A stretch of DNA of 64,000 nt from positions 21,373,350 through 21,437,349 of the forward strand of contig JALMQS010000128.1 of the NCBI GenBank assembly GCA_024734495.1, in the 5' to 3' direction. Made by a program: the position numbers and the translations under genes. The DNA comes from Forficula auricularia. Its lineage: Eukaryota > Arthropoda > Insecta > Dermaptera > Forficulidae. The notes beneath the pieces were generated by a model that did no database searches, had not been told where the DNA came from, and saw nothing but the letters and a program-made list of their open reading frames with translations. This document shows positions 21,295 through 32,290 of this stretch, piece after piece. How positions within the stretch are numbered: position 1 is the first letter of the stretch; each line of letters begins with the position of its first letter.

Positions 21295-22380
21295 ATGACT
21301 CGTGGAAAGGTTGTTGTTGAAAAAATTCGCTCAATTATTATCAATTTATTAAAAAAGGGAAAATCGAACGCGGAAATTGGCGATCTAGTTAATTTATCAA
21401 AGTTTACTGTCAGAAATATTATTCGAGTTTATAAAACAACGGGTACAATAGCTACAAAACCTCGGTATGCGTCGAAATCCAAAATATCAGATGCTGATAG
21501 ACGGGCATTGAAAAAGATTATTAGAAAAAACAGGCGTTCGAACTATGGTGAATTATCTGTTCTTTGGAGCGATGCTGTGGGGCGAAGTGTTTCAAGATCC
21601 ACGTGCCATAGAGAAGCCCTTAAGTTAGGTTTTAAAACTTACCAGGTAATTTTATTGCAGCTTATTCCAAATTTTTTTTTTTTTTAATTTTAGTAATTTT
21701 TTTTAGGCGAAAGAAAAGCCACTCTTGACATTAAAACAAAAGAAAAACCGGCTTAAATGGGCTAAAAGTCACATTAATTGGACGAGTGATGAATGGAATA
21801 GTGTCCATTGGAGTGATGAGTCTCGTTTTGAAATTTGTGTTGGGGACAATCGAAGCAGAGTTATTCGTCAGAAAAATGAAACTTTCAATTCAGATTGTTT
21901 AAAAAAGAAAGTAAAATTTCCTGCTTTAGTTATGGTATGGGGTTCAATGTCTGCTAGAGGTGTTGGAAAACTTCACTTCGTTGATGGAATTGTAAATACC
22001 AATAAATATTTAGAGATTTTAAAAAATCGTTACTTCCAACAATGGTAGATGCATTGCAGAATAATAATAATTTTGTGTTCCAACAAGACGGGGTGGTCTG
22101 CCATACATCAAGAAAATCTTTAAAATGGCTTTCTGATCATAATGTTCCACTTTTGGATTGGGTGGCAAACAGTCCCGACTTGTCACCAATAGAAACTTTT
22201 TGGCAAACAATGAAAAAGCTATTACGAATACAACCAGCTAGAAACGTAGTCGAATTTAAACACAAACTTCAAAATATTTGGGATACTTTCACACAAGATG
22301 AGTGTCAAAAGTTAATAAGTACGTTGCCCAAAAGAATTCAAGCCGTAATTAAAAATAAAGGCGACGTCACACAGTGGTAA
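21295..22380 (+). CDS. Tc1/mariner (DD34E) transposase, one intron, one frameshift
   Basis: Cuts and rejoins DNA at TA sites. The ATG at 21,295 opens MTRGKVVVEKIRS; residues about 1-117 hold the bipartite helix-turn-helix (KSNAEIGDLVNLSKFTVRNI). The frame breaks after KTYQ at 21,645, but a GT...AG segment of 61 nt (21,646-21,706, pyrimidine-rich 3' end) would join it in frame to AKEKPLLT, as in intact relatives. Catalytic residues: D in HWSDESRF, D in VFQQDGV, E in SPDLSPIETFW, with 34 residues between the last two (DD34E). An A-run near 22,020-22,026 appears one base short, which breaks the frame once. With one A more the protein would be about 341 residues, the family norm. It is therefore a recent pseudogene or a sequencing slip. 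Confidence 0.85.
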
Positions 22381-22409
22381 AGATTTTGGATTTTGTAGGT
22401 TTTTCTTGT

Positions 22410-22587
22410 TTTTAACAATTAAAAAATAATTTTAAGTTAAATGTTACAATAAAATGAATTAAATTGTTTAAAATGTTGTTCCAAATGATAATAAAAATAA
22501 ATATTTAAATTAAATTTACCGTGAATTAGCATAATATTATTTAAAAAGAAAAAATATTGGTGGGCCAATTGAGATGGGACGGGCTCG
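22410..22587 (-). repeat. Right inverted terminal repeat of the Tc1-like transposon
   Basis: Complement of the left repeat, ending at GGGCTCG before the TA target. Confidence 0.8.
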
Positions 22588-22609
22588 TATATAGGTACAG
22601 AAGCAGGCA

Positions 22610-23684
22610 CAAATGCGCTTTAGTAGTATAGGATTTTTATAAAATTGAAATTTTTTCGTTTTTTTACATGATCAATTTTTGAGTTATACAAGATCGAAGA
22701 GGAGAATAACTAATACTGTTGTTATAAGATTATTATTAAGGCGACTCTAACTGGTGGGCATAGGGAGTCATGAAAAATATTCAACTTTTTTTTTAATTTT
22801 TTTTTCGTTTCACGACTGGCTAAAAAAAGATAGAGAAAGTCATGTAGGTATGTTTTTGACATAGTTAAGCAAGCCTTTGATTTAAGTAATTCAGCGCCGC
22901 GCCTGTAAAGGGAAAGATATGCATTCGAATTGAACGCCCTGCATTGCGGATTGCGTTGACAGGCGCTGAATTTCTCACTAGTACAGTGGTTCCTAACCTT
23001 GCGAAGGCTGAGGTCTACCTAGCTCGCATCTTACTCAAGTTTTATTATTAAATTAAAATGTTTCACCTAGAACCAACAAATAACTCGTTAAAAATTTTTA
23101 ATATAAGAGTTCACATTGCCAATAGAAGTAGACTTAGGTATTTTATATTCAATTTGGGGAAAGTCATTGCTCTTAAAATTTTGAAGATAGTTAAAAATGT
23201 TCTTCAAAATTCAAAACACTCAACTACTTTTATTTAAATTATTATATTCGGTGATGGATTAGTAAAATATGGGGCCCTAGAGGGAAAGATTTTATCTTGG
23301 GCCTCCCGGTCCCCCCATTTTATTTAAAGAAAATTAAAAATTATATAAATAGGTATAATATTGAAATTTCGATATACAGAAATATCATAGTGGGGGTAAC
23401 GGTTCCGCCAAATCTCAGACTAATTGAAACCCGACTAATCGGAACTAGATAGATATAAAAAAATGAAAATTGGTTTAAAGTAACTTAAAATTTTTAAACT
23501 ATATAATCTGCCCCATCATCTTCGAAACTAATATAATACGCCCTTGCTTTATTATTTTATTACAATTTTCTGTTTCATTCGCCCGACCTTTTCTCTTACG
23601 AGATGCATGCAAGGTATTATATTAAGTCACTATTAATAACATCAGTAAAAAGAGAAAAATAAAAATAATTTTTTAAAAAAAAAA
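22610..23684. other. No gene; a hAT-like terminus and a short inverted pair
   Basis: CAGTGGTTCCTAACCTTGCG at 22,984 is a typical hAT end without a visible partner. AATTCAGCGCC near 22,891 and GGCGCTGAATT near 22,963 form a short inverted pair. The rest is AT-rich. Confidence 0.45.
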
Positions 23685-24060
23685 TAAAACCGACTTGAAA
23701 AAATATAAAAAAATAATAAAACTCAAAAATAAAATAAAATAAAAAAGATATAAAATAATAATCTAATTTAGTTACAACTAAACGACGAAATATTTATATA
23801 AAATCACTTTTTGAAGTCGCTGCTAAACAAACAATATAAGCGAGCGTACCTCCCAAAACGTATCAAGTAAGATCCGTCGAGTTAGATTCATAAAATGTAT
23901 ATGTTTGGCACCGACTTCAAAAAGTAATTTCATGTTAATATTTCGTCGTTTAGTTGTAATTAAATTAGATTATTATTTTATACCTTTAAGTGCATTTTAT
24001 TTTATTTTTGAGTTTTATTATTTTATTTGTTACATTTAATTTTTCTGAAGTCGCTTTTAA
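23685..24060. repeat. About 375-bp palindromic repeat
   Basis: Arms of about 140 nt containing AAACGACGAAATATT and complement, AATAATAATCTAATTTAG and complement, and CGACTTC...GAAGTCG. A loop of about 90 nt lies between. A third partial copy runs into the assembly gap at 24,262-24,383. Confidence 0.7.
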
Positions 24061-24383
24061 TTTTTTTATAAAAATCATTTTTCTCTAACACCTAATAGCC
24101 GGAAATATATCGAAATATAAACTCACTTTTGGTTTTATTTCATTTTATGCGAAACCCACTTCGCAATTTTACCCAATTTTTTATTATTATCTAAAAATGT
24201 TTCACCCAGAACCACCACCTATCTCCTTAAAAGTTATCAAAAAAAAATTTTTAAGAAAAAAATAAAAACCGACTTCAAAAAATTAAGTGCAACAAATATA
24301 AAAATACACTAAAAGGTATAAAATAATTATTATCTTATTTAGTTACAACTAAACGACGAAATATTAACACGAAATTACTTTTT

Positions 24384-25347
24384 NNNNNNNNNNNNNNNNN
24401 NNNNNNNNNNNNNNNNNNNNNNNNNNNNNNNNNNNNNNNNNNNNNNNNNNNNNNNNNNNNNNNNNNNNNNNNNNNNNNNNNNNNNNNNNNNNNNNNNNNN
24501 NNNNNNNNNNNNNNNNNNNNNNNNNNNNNNNNNNNNNNNNNNNNNNNNNNNNNNNNNNNNNNNNNNNNNNNNNNNNNNNNNNNNNNNNNNNNNNNNNNNN
24601 NNNNNNNNNNNNNNNNNNNNNNNNNNNNNNNNNNNNNNNNNNNNNNNNNNNNNNNNNNNNNNNNNNNNNNNNNNNNNNNNNNNNNNNNNNNNNNNNNNNN
24701 NNNNNNNNNNNNNNNNNNNNNNNNNNNNNNNNNNNNNNNNNNNNNNNNNNNNNNNNNNNNNNNNNNNNNNNNNNNNNNNNNNNNNNNNNNNNNNNNNNNN
24801 NNNNNNNNNNNNNNNNNNNNNNNNNNNNNNNNNNNNNNNNNNNNNNNNNNNNNNNNNNNNNNNNNNNNNNNNNNNNNNNNNNNNNNNNNNNNNNNNNNNN
24901 NNNNNNNNNNNNNNNNNNNNNNNNNNNNNNNNNNNNNNNNNNNNNNNNNNNNNNNNNNNNNNNNNNNNNNNNNNNNNNNNNNNNNNNNNNNNNNNNNNNN
25001 NNNNNNNNNNNNNNNNNNNNNNNNNNNNNNNNNNNNNNNNNNNNNNNNNNNNNNNNNNNNNNNNNNNNNNNNNNNNNNNNNNNNNNNNNNNNNNNNNNNN
25101 NNNNNNNNNNNNNNNNNNNNNNNNNNNNNNNNNNNNNNNNNNNNNNNNNNNNNNNNNNNNNNNNNNNNNNNNNNNNNNNNNNNNNNNNNNNNNNNNNNNN
25201 NNNNNNNNNNNNNNNNNNNNNNNNNNNNNNNNNNNNNNNNNNNNNNNNNNNNNNNNNNNNNNNNNNNNNNNNNNNNNNNNNNNNNNNNNNNNNNNNNNNN
25301 NNNNNNNNNNNNNNNNNNNNNNNNNNNNNNNNNNNNNNNNNNNNNNN
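24384..25347. other. Assembly gap (964 N)
   Basis: Unresolved sequence. Its left edge breaks inside a further copy of the 23,685-24,060 palindrome arm, so an unassembled palindrome may be the cause. Confidence 0.95.
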
Positions 25348-25424
25348 TTCCTTCTTCAGTGAATTTATCCAACTTTTCCCTACTTTGTAAATCAAATTTC
25401 TTCTCTTTTATTAATAGCTATTAA

Positions 25425-25480
25425 CAGGGGTGTAGTGGAGGGTATACGTCGGTATACGGCGTATACCCTATGATTTGATC
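25425..25480. mobile_element. Isolated hAT-like terminus
   Basis: CAGGGGTGTAGTGGAGGGTA followed by GTATACGGCGTATACCC. The complement of a similar terminus (CAGGGCTGTAGTGGAGAGTA) lies at about 41,928-41,980. No partner end or target duplication was found. Confidence 0.4.
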
Positions 25481-25603
25481 TGAACAAAGAGACTGTCCTA
25501 TTTGAAAATTATAATAAAAAACGGTAGATCATTCGTATCCATAATAAGCATTAATTAACAGAATAGCAGGAATTAAAAATAAAAAACAGAGTTTTTATTA
25601 AAT

Positions 25604-25648
25604 GGGGCCAGACGTTTCGTCGATAATTTCGACTTTTTCAGTGGCCCC
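25604..25648 (-). ncRNA. Hammerhead-like ribozyme motif with seven-pair helix I
   Basis: On the minus strand: helix I GGGGCCA/TGGCCCC (7 pairs), CTGAAAA (canonical CTGANGA with one G-to-A change), extra A, helix II GTCGA/TCGAC with AATTA loop, GAA, palindromic ACGT, C. This is the type I order, with the strand ends in helix I. It is one of the two most complete motifs here. Confidence 0.6.
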
Positions 25649-26003
25649 TATCACTCTTGTCAAAACCCACTACGCGATTTGTTTTTTAATCCTTTATTAA
25701 ACTATAATACATTGTTGGACTAATTAAACAAGAACAACTTTTACACACTTGATAATCAGATGATCACAAAAAAATAATATAAGCTCTATTTTTTAAACAG
25801 ACAAAGAAAGGATTTCTTTGTCTGTTTAAAGAGTAGAAACATATTATTTTTTTGTGATAAATTTTGATTGTCAAGTGTGTAAAAGTTCAAGATTCTTGAG
25901 CAATTGGGGCATGATCCAACAATGTATTATAGTTTGAATAAAAAGGATTAAAGGATGTTTCGTCGCGTAGTGGAATGTCTTTTGACAAAGAGTGATAGAA
26001 TGA

Positions 26004-26044
26004 GCCACTGAGGAAGTCGAAATTAATCACAAAACGTCTGGCCC
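26004..26044 (+). ncRNA. Hammerhead-like motif (partner arm, decayed helix II)
   Basis: GCCA/TGGC helix I, intact CTGAGGA core box, extra A. Helix II is broken (GTC...CAC) and GAAAC has become AAAAC. Confidence 0.4.
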
Positions 26045-26109
26045 ATTTAATAAAAACTCTGTTTTTTATTTTTATCCAATTCCCTGCTATTCCTGTTAAT
26101 TAATAATAA

Positions 26110-28264
26110 AAACATTTTATTTAATCCATATATATATATATAAAAAGCGAACACTATCTACTCACTCACACAACACGAAATCTCCTAAACTAATAGACCT
26201 AGGGGCTTGAAATTTAGAATATTGGTACTTTATACGCCATAGATGTCAGCTAAGAAGTGATTTTACGAAAATCCACCTAGATCTGTGATTGGCTGATTCT
26301 GTTGCCATGTTTTTGTTTACTTAAATTTGTTTTTTTAATGATGAAATTATATAAAAATTAAAAACATGAAGAATAACCATTCTACATTGGATTTTTGATT
26401 TTTCGGCAATTATTGGTAACCATTGATAAAGACATGGAGGTATGGAGTCAAAATGAAAATTCTAGCCCTTGGACCAAACTAATGAATTCTATAACCTTTT
26501 TGTCTCTCCTATGACCAAGTAAGGTGTATGCTTTACAAATGTTAAAAAAAATATGAGAAAATAAAATTTAAAATTAGGATTAAAGACTGTTTACCATTTG
26601 TTTTTGTGTCATATTTTAAATGTTCTATCAGTTTCAATTTATAGAACTTTGATCGTCTTATAAATATTCAAATATGAAAATTCTCTAAACTTATGACAAT
26701 AAAAAAAAAAAATACTTTATGATCTAGTAAATTTTTCCGGAACTACTAAATATATTAATTATTCTGATTACTTTCTTCAAATAGCTATTATTCCCCCCCA
26801 TGGTGTAATTATCTTTAGTTTAGGAAACATGGTCATGAAACGGATAACTGTAAAATTTGTTCCGAATCCTGATAAAGGGTTCTCTATTTCGGCGTCCAAA
26901 ATATCCCTCCACGTTTCAAATAGATTTTGTAATTTTCAAAATTTGAGAGAAGGGGATTTGGGTTGCCAAATCATCCCGTGATTTTACGTTGTCGCGATGA
27001 TAGAAGCCTGTCTTTGGAGCTTGAATTTTTTGACGACTGGGGCGAAATAAAATTCACAAAATATCATGTTTAAATAAATTTTAAAAAGGCCTATTTAATA
27101 AAACTATACTTGATGAGGTGCGCGAAATTTTTGTTTATCAGCACTCTTATGATTGGCAAAATGTCCTTTTTTTTTTTTTGACTTTGACGATTGGACGAAC
27201 TGTAGAGATCAACAAACTCTGCCTACATATTAAATTTCACTAATACTTTTAAGTTTAGGGGTACAGAGGCAATGAATTCTCATCAAAGTATTCCGATTTA
27301 GATTTTTGAGTTATGGAACCCTAAGAGTAACAAAATTAAATGGTCGATGTCACATTATTATATAATTACCTCAATATCTCTCCTCTCTTTCTTTTTACAT
27401 AAACATTGGCCTGAAATATTAAAAATTATTAGTAAAATCAATTAGAAATTAATAATTTATTAATTTAATGTAAATTCATACCCATTTTCCTGTATTTTTT
27501 TGAATATTTTGATAAAAATATTATCTGCTCGTTTTTTTTTCTAGTTCTATATTTTGTAGCCTTAGAACTGTGGCAACATACTTATTGTTGGAATTAATTA
27601 TATAGACTTCGAGTAAATATGCCGTTGCTAGGATTCGATACAAGAGTGGACTAGAGATATCATCACATACTATTAAAGGGCATTTGTGCCTGTATCTGCT
27701 TATTTATATATATATATTCCGTCCCCCCAGGCTTGTCTGTATGTCTGTCCCCCTAGAAATATTCAATCAAATAACTCCTAAACTTTTGTCTCTACTACAA
27801 ATTCCATTAGATTCAAATTGTAGAGAATGTAATTTTTGATATTTTTGTTTAAAAAATTTGGAAAATAACCACCCAAATTGAGGTGGGTCAGAAATGAAAA
27901 TTCTAGTTGAAAAATTCATGTTGAAAAAAATTTCCAAAACTTTTTATTTAGAGGACATAATAAATTGCATATTTGCACTTCAACATAAAAATTCTTGATT
28001 AATATTTCCTTAAATACATATGTACTTAGATTGTTCCTTTCAAATTTGAGAGGAAGCAACATTTTTTGTTCTTTTTAAAAAAATTTTACCAATGAAAAAG
28101 GGAGAAATTCAATCGCAAGATTCTAAAGGTCTTAGCACAGACTCTTTCCTGTGCCTACTGGTTAGCACTAAGAGACGAAATAATGTTTATATCTTATTAT
28201 CTTGACTTGACCCGAAATATATACCTATTGATTCTTGCTCATAAGCAATATATCTTTACTTTAC
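26110..28264. other. 2.1 kb without a recognised gene; microsatellite-linked repeats
   Basis: TA microsatellites at about 26,128 and 27,704 are each followed by a repeat of the CTCCTAAAC-type class (26,160-26,230; 27,720-27,900). No coding domain on either strand. Confidence 0.5.
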
Positions 28265-28752
28265 CATACAGGGCATGGTCAAGTATTGTAATCGTGCATG
28301 AAAAAGCGGTTTTTTTTCCTTCTTTTTTTCGAAATATCTCAAAAACGGCTGAAAGTATTGAGCAAAACCATGGCATTTTTTTCTAAAAAGCTCTAATAAG
28401 TGAACATTGAAAAAATTATATTTTTTGAGAAAATAATTGTTTTGTCAAAATGTCTGTTAGTCTGTCTGTTAGTTAGTCTGTGCGTTACCAAATATTTGTG
28501 GACGAGCTAGCTCAAAAACTAGTGTGAATAACGAAACCAAATTTCACACTTAGTTTTGGTCCATAGAGATTAAGAGCTGATTAGATTTTGGTGCATATCG
28601 AGGGGGTGGAGGGGGGTTAAAAATTAAAAATCTGGCCTATTTGAGCAAACTCAACCAAATTTTGTAAACATAACTAGTGGGACCCCAGAAGTCTAAACAT
28701 GCAAAAACTAACCCCCCCCTTTCCCTACATGAATATAAATAATTTTATTAAA

Positions 28753-29040
28753 ATTGGATGTTGATGAAGGCAGTCCACAGTGGTTGTAAAAAAAAACAAG
28801 ACTATAATGGTTTTAGCTATCTTACGTTTATTCGTTAAACCGATGTTGATTTGAATCCATTACTGACTTTTCGTTACCCTGAAGAAGGAGAGAATAAATC
28901 TCCGAAACTTCGGTTTAACGAATAAATGTAAGATAATAAATCCATTATAGTCTCATTTTTTTTACAACCACTGTGGACTGCCTTCATCAACATCGAATTT
29001 AATATTTATACCAGTCCGTCTCCTAAAGAAAAACGCTATC
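28753..29040 (+). mobile_element. Foldback element inserted in R1, 12-nt target duplication
   Basis: Direct repeats AATTTTATTAAA at 28,741-28,752 and 29,041-29,052. Ends carry GATGTTGATGAAGGCAGTCC and complement. The uninterrupted R1 copies give the pre-insertion sequence and confirm the duplication. A hammerhead-like motif lies at 28,870-28,922. Confidence 0.8.
28870..28922 (+). ncRNA. Hammerhead-like motif with perfect seven-pair helix I
   Basis: TTCGTTA (28,870-28,876) pairs with TAACGAA (28,916-28,922). Between them are two extra C, CTGAAGA, extra A, GGAGA/TCTCC helix II, GAA, AC-TTCG-GT helix III and T as the cleavage-site nucleotide. The extra C residues are non-standard. Confidence 0.5.
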
Positions 29041-29135
29041 AATTTTATTAAATATTAAATATAAGTGTGGGGCCAGGTTGTTTGGTAAAGTCAAGTGATG
29101 GCCACATCAGAACACGTCAGCTTATTTTATTTGGT

Positions 29136-29639
29136 GGTGCCACCTATTAATCCATTTTTAATTTTAATAAATAGTTTTCACCTTGAACCTAAAACATTTT
29201 CCCTAAGTAAAATTGGTTCTTTCTTAAAAAATTCAATTTTATAATATATCCATATGAAATATGATCTCAAAGTATTTAATACCTATTACCTATTGATTTT
29301 AATAAAATAATTTTTTTATTATAATCTTATCCTATAATAATAATAAATATATAATATTATATAAAACAATTTATTTTTATCCCACTATAAAATAAAATAA
29401 CAAACTAATTTGAAAAATATAAAATTCGGTTAATTAAAAATTGCATTTTGTCCAATAATGCACAAATGATCAGGCACATTTCTTAGTTAAATTCTTGTTT
29501 ATTAGGAAAAAATAACTTAAAATAATATAATAAGTATCTTCAATCAATAGTTAGTAAAAAAAGGTATCTACTTTTAATTAACAAAAAAATAAATATTCAA
29601 ATAACTTTTAAGTTTGTTTTTTATTAAAATTAAGTAATT
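29136..29639. other. Very AT-rich stretch, nothing recognised
   Basis: Repeated TAATAA-type simple sequence and no frames. Confidence 0.5.
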
Positions 29640-30073
29640 TCAATACGTATACCAGCACCGTTTGTTATTGTTGCTGACGAAGCGTTTGGACAATCTGATA
29701 AAGTTATGAGACCGTTTGATGGATCAAATTTAATAACGAAGAAAAAAAATTTAATTATCGACTTTCTCGTGCTCGACGATATATCGGATGTTCATTCGGC
29801 ATATTAGCAAATAAGTGGCAGATTTTTCACAGACCTATTAATGTGAATTTGGATCTAGTAATAAGCATCGTTAAAACATGTTGCGTTCTTCACAACTATG
29901 TTCGAGAAAGAGACGGATACAAATTCGAAGATACCCTGTCAATTCCTGGCTTAGAAGAAGTGCTAAATGGTATCCAAAGATCTACGCGACTTGGTTTATC
30001 ATACACAGATATGTTTGCTGATTATTTTATAACTGAGGGTCAATTATCTTGGCAGATGAGCAGAATTCATTAA
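29640..30073 (+). pseudogene. PIF/Harbinger transposase, C-terminal part
   Basis: After minor frame repair the plus strand reads VIVADEAFGQSD, then MRPFDGS, then NYRLSRARRYIGCSFGILANK and IVKTCCVLHNYVRERDG, ending QLSWQMSRIH and a stop at 30,073. The ADEAF (catalytic Asp), NYRLSRARR, FGILANKW and CCVLHNY blocks are diagnostic of the DDE_Tnp_4 domain of PIF/Harbinger transposases. The N-terminal half and first catalytic Asp are missing upstream, so this is a truncated copy. A MADF-domain gene faces it downstream, the usual two-gene arrangement of this superfamily. Confidence 0.8.
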
Positions 30074-30268
30074 ATTAAATGACATGTAATTACCTAAGTT
30101 TTTTCTTTCTTCCTTTGTCAATCCTTCACCTCCAAATAACTCCACTATTTCTTCCCACTGTTTTATCTTCAAATCCCGATTGGAATATTCGTCACTAGAT
30201 AGATCCCAAATAGCTTTACGATATTCTATTTCCATTATACATTTTTCTGTATCGAAAGCCTGAGCCAT
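30044..30268 (-). pseudogene. MADF/Myb-like protein of the Harbinger element (N-terminal exon)
   Basis: Starts MAQAFDTEKCIMEIEYRKAI (ATG at 30,266-30,268, minus) and continues WDLSSDEYSNRDLKIKQWEEI, which is the MADF fold signature: an acidic helix, aromatic W, then (K/R)..(K/R)..W..I. These small DNA-binding proteins accompany PIF/Harbinger transposases and are transcribed towards them, as here; the two reading frames overlap at their 3' ends. The frame stops after about 74 residues; the typical protein is longer, so it is an exon or a truncated gene. The open frame is intact over this length. Confidence 0.7.
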
Positions 30269-30269
30269 T

Positions 30270-30490
30270 TTTGTGCTCGACGTCCGGTCGTCTCAATTGT
30301 TGCTCGCAGTGTGAACGCTTCTTCGGCAACCGGCAGTGTCGCTCGTGTGTCGCCCGTGCGTCGCCACCGCACGACGACTCGCAAAATCACCCGGGCGACA
30401 GGCAACCAAGTGCGTACACACTCATTTAAAGTATAGAAAGTCACAGTCACCGTCGACCAAGTCTCCGGCGACCAGTCGACAGAGCGTAAT
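30270..30490. mobile_element. GC-rich terminal region of the Harbinger element
   Basis: Unusually GC-rich, with repeated CG-rich trimers (GTCGTC, GTGCGTCG) upstream of the MADF start. Consistent with an element terminus, but its inverted partner is missing because the left half of the element is gone. Confidence 0.45.
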
Positions 30491-32216
30491 AGGCCTTAAA
30501 GATTAATACAAAAGAATAACATGAGTATTGAGAAATTACACAGAATGGGATTCAATAAACAAAACAAATAGCGCATATATGATAATGTATATATGACTAT
30601 AGGAAGCTTAGATACTACGAGATAGATATAACTTAGATATAACGCATGTTTTAACTATGACAAACATCAATTTTTCAAGACTTAAATAAAAATTAAAAAT
30701 AGTTCTGATTGCTGATTTGTGCTGCTCGCTAAATGAAACCATTTTATTATAAATCATATTTTATAAAATAGTTATTCTTTATAATGACAATGTAAAATTT
30801 TTCTCAAAATAGTTTAATAATTATTTTTTTCCATTAATTTGCATAATATGTTGAAAAAAATACTTATAGTATAAAGTACACTATATACTGAAGTTTTATT
30901 GTTTGTGTTTACAATTATGAAACAGCAAATATAGCTGTATATTAATCTCATCATAATTATTGACCAGTGGGTTCGGCCATAAATGCAGAAACTAGATTAT
31001 TAATAATAATAATAATAAAAATAATGTTTAATTATGCTTAAATTATCTGTTTACAATTATAAATTTTTAATTAAATGACCTAAATATATACACAATTAGC
31101 ACAAAAATATACTTAGCGTCTCTAAGACGCCGCGCGACCTTCATCGAAACAAAATGCCATCATGCTATTTTTTTTTTTTTTTTTTGCATGTTGTAAAAAT
31201 ACACTTTGGGTGGTCTGTTTCCACGTCCCACCACTCAAATGGTCTGAGGTGAATATATTATGTTTATAATTGACTATAAATTATAATTTTAATTAATTTT
31301 TTTAATTAAAGTCCCAAATTGTAGTATTCATTTAAGTTGAATTTTAGCACGAGAAGGTTTTGCCGAAAATTCCAGAGGCCAAAAGTGCGCAAATAACAAG
31401 CTTGTGCTCCGATTTTACTGTAAAATGTAAATTTTTTGGTCATTTTCACAAATGCTGACAAAATTGATTATATAAATCCTTTAACATATATCCAGTTAAA
31501 ATTTCAAATAAATACTATATATCTTTTTAAAAAAAAGTGTTCATAAAATGTATATCGAAAATTCTTAAAATTTTTCTACTCAAATATGATGAATTATTTA
31601 TTGTAATTTCAAATTAACAATAAAATTAGTTTTGGTCAGCCAAATTGGCCAAATACCCCACTGTGTATTGAAAATAAACTAGAAACTTTTAAGCAATTTC
31701 CTAATTTCATCATAGGTAATCAATTTTGTAAATGTGGGTTCTTGCTGAAACATTTTAAATAAAGTAAAGAAAATTTTGAAAAATTTTTGAAACTTTTTAA
31801 AATTTAAAATATAAGGTACTAGGTAGGTTTCATAAAAATAAAAGATAAGATGCTTGTTTAGCACGACTTTATATATATTTCGGGGTATGAGGCTATCTTC
31901 AGGAGTTCACAGAGGAAACTTCTTTTAGTATTAGTAATTTAAATTTTCCAAAGTTACAAAAAATTTTCAAAATTTTCTTTACTTTATAGGTAATCGAACT
32001 GGAAAGAATTATTCAGTTCATCAACTTTGCAATCAAAACCCCAATAAGTAGATTCTCAATATATTTTTCTGATTAAAAAGCGACTGCCCTATACTTTATT
32101 GAATCAATTTGAACCGCGAAAGTTAAATAATATGATCAATAATTTCTTATGTTAATTCTATATTAAGAAAATTATTTTATTATTTTTTGATTTTTTGAAA
32201 AGGAAAAATAAATTGA
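30491..32216. other. No gene; repeat fragments only
   Basis: TAA microsatellite near 31,003; poly-T near 31,170; an R4 fragment at 31,310-31,420; and a truncated foldback with AGGTAGGTTTCA at about 31,820, with a degenerate hammerhead-like core at 31,873-31,902 on the minus strand (CTGAAGA...CCGAAAT). Confidence 0.5.
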
Positions 32217-32290
32217 GCATCCGACGGGACTCGAACCGGTGTCTCTCTCCTTTACGCGAAGGGCGGCTTACCAACTAGCCCACGGATACG
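32217..32290 (-). tRNA. tRNA-like sequence (tRNA pseudogene or SINE head)
   Basis: Minus strand: acceptor GTATCCG pairing with CGGATGC (one wobble-type mismatch), D arm GGGCTAGTTGGTAAGCC, an anticodon-type arm CCTT/AAGG around a CGCGTA loop, and B-box GGTTCGAGTCCC. The T stem has one mismatch. It is good enough to be tRNA-derived; functionality is doubtful. Confidence 0.5.

Larger units (their letters stand above)
21006..22587 (+). mobile_element. Tc1-like transposon, 1,582 bp, nearly complete
   Basis: Long inverted terminal repeats of roughly 170-180 bp start CGAGCCC and contain CATCTCAATTGGCCCA and TGCTAATTCACGGTAAATTT at both ends. TA lies at 21,004-21,005 and 22,588-22,589. It encodes a DD34E transposase of normal length with one frameshift. 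It is the best-preserved element in the window and probably a recent insertion. Confidence 0.92.
25545..26105. mobile_element. Foldback element with two hammerhead-like motifs
   Basis: Arms of about 260 nt share AATAAAAACTCTGTTTTT, GGGCCAGACG and AGACAAAGAAA-type blocks with their complements. The element at 36,383-37,011 is a relative. Only a weak 6-nt flanking repeat (TAATAA) is seen. Confidence 0.7.
28265..29135 (-). repeat. Repeat R1 (copy b), interrupted by a foldback element
   Basis: Begins TACAGGGCATGGTCAAGTAT and ends in the AACACGTCAGCTTATTTT block, the inverse of copy a. It is split by the insertion at 28,753-29,040. Confidence 0.7.

Noticed and set aside
24335..25395. Two long open frames on the minus strand
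   Set aside because: They run through the N gap; almost all residues are undefined.
32217..32290. Functional alanine- or arginine-type tRNA gene
   Set aside because: One mismatch in the T stem and an irregular anticodon arm; a tRNA-derived relic is more likely.
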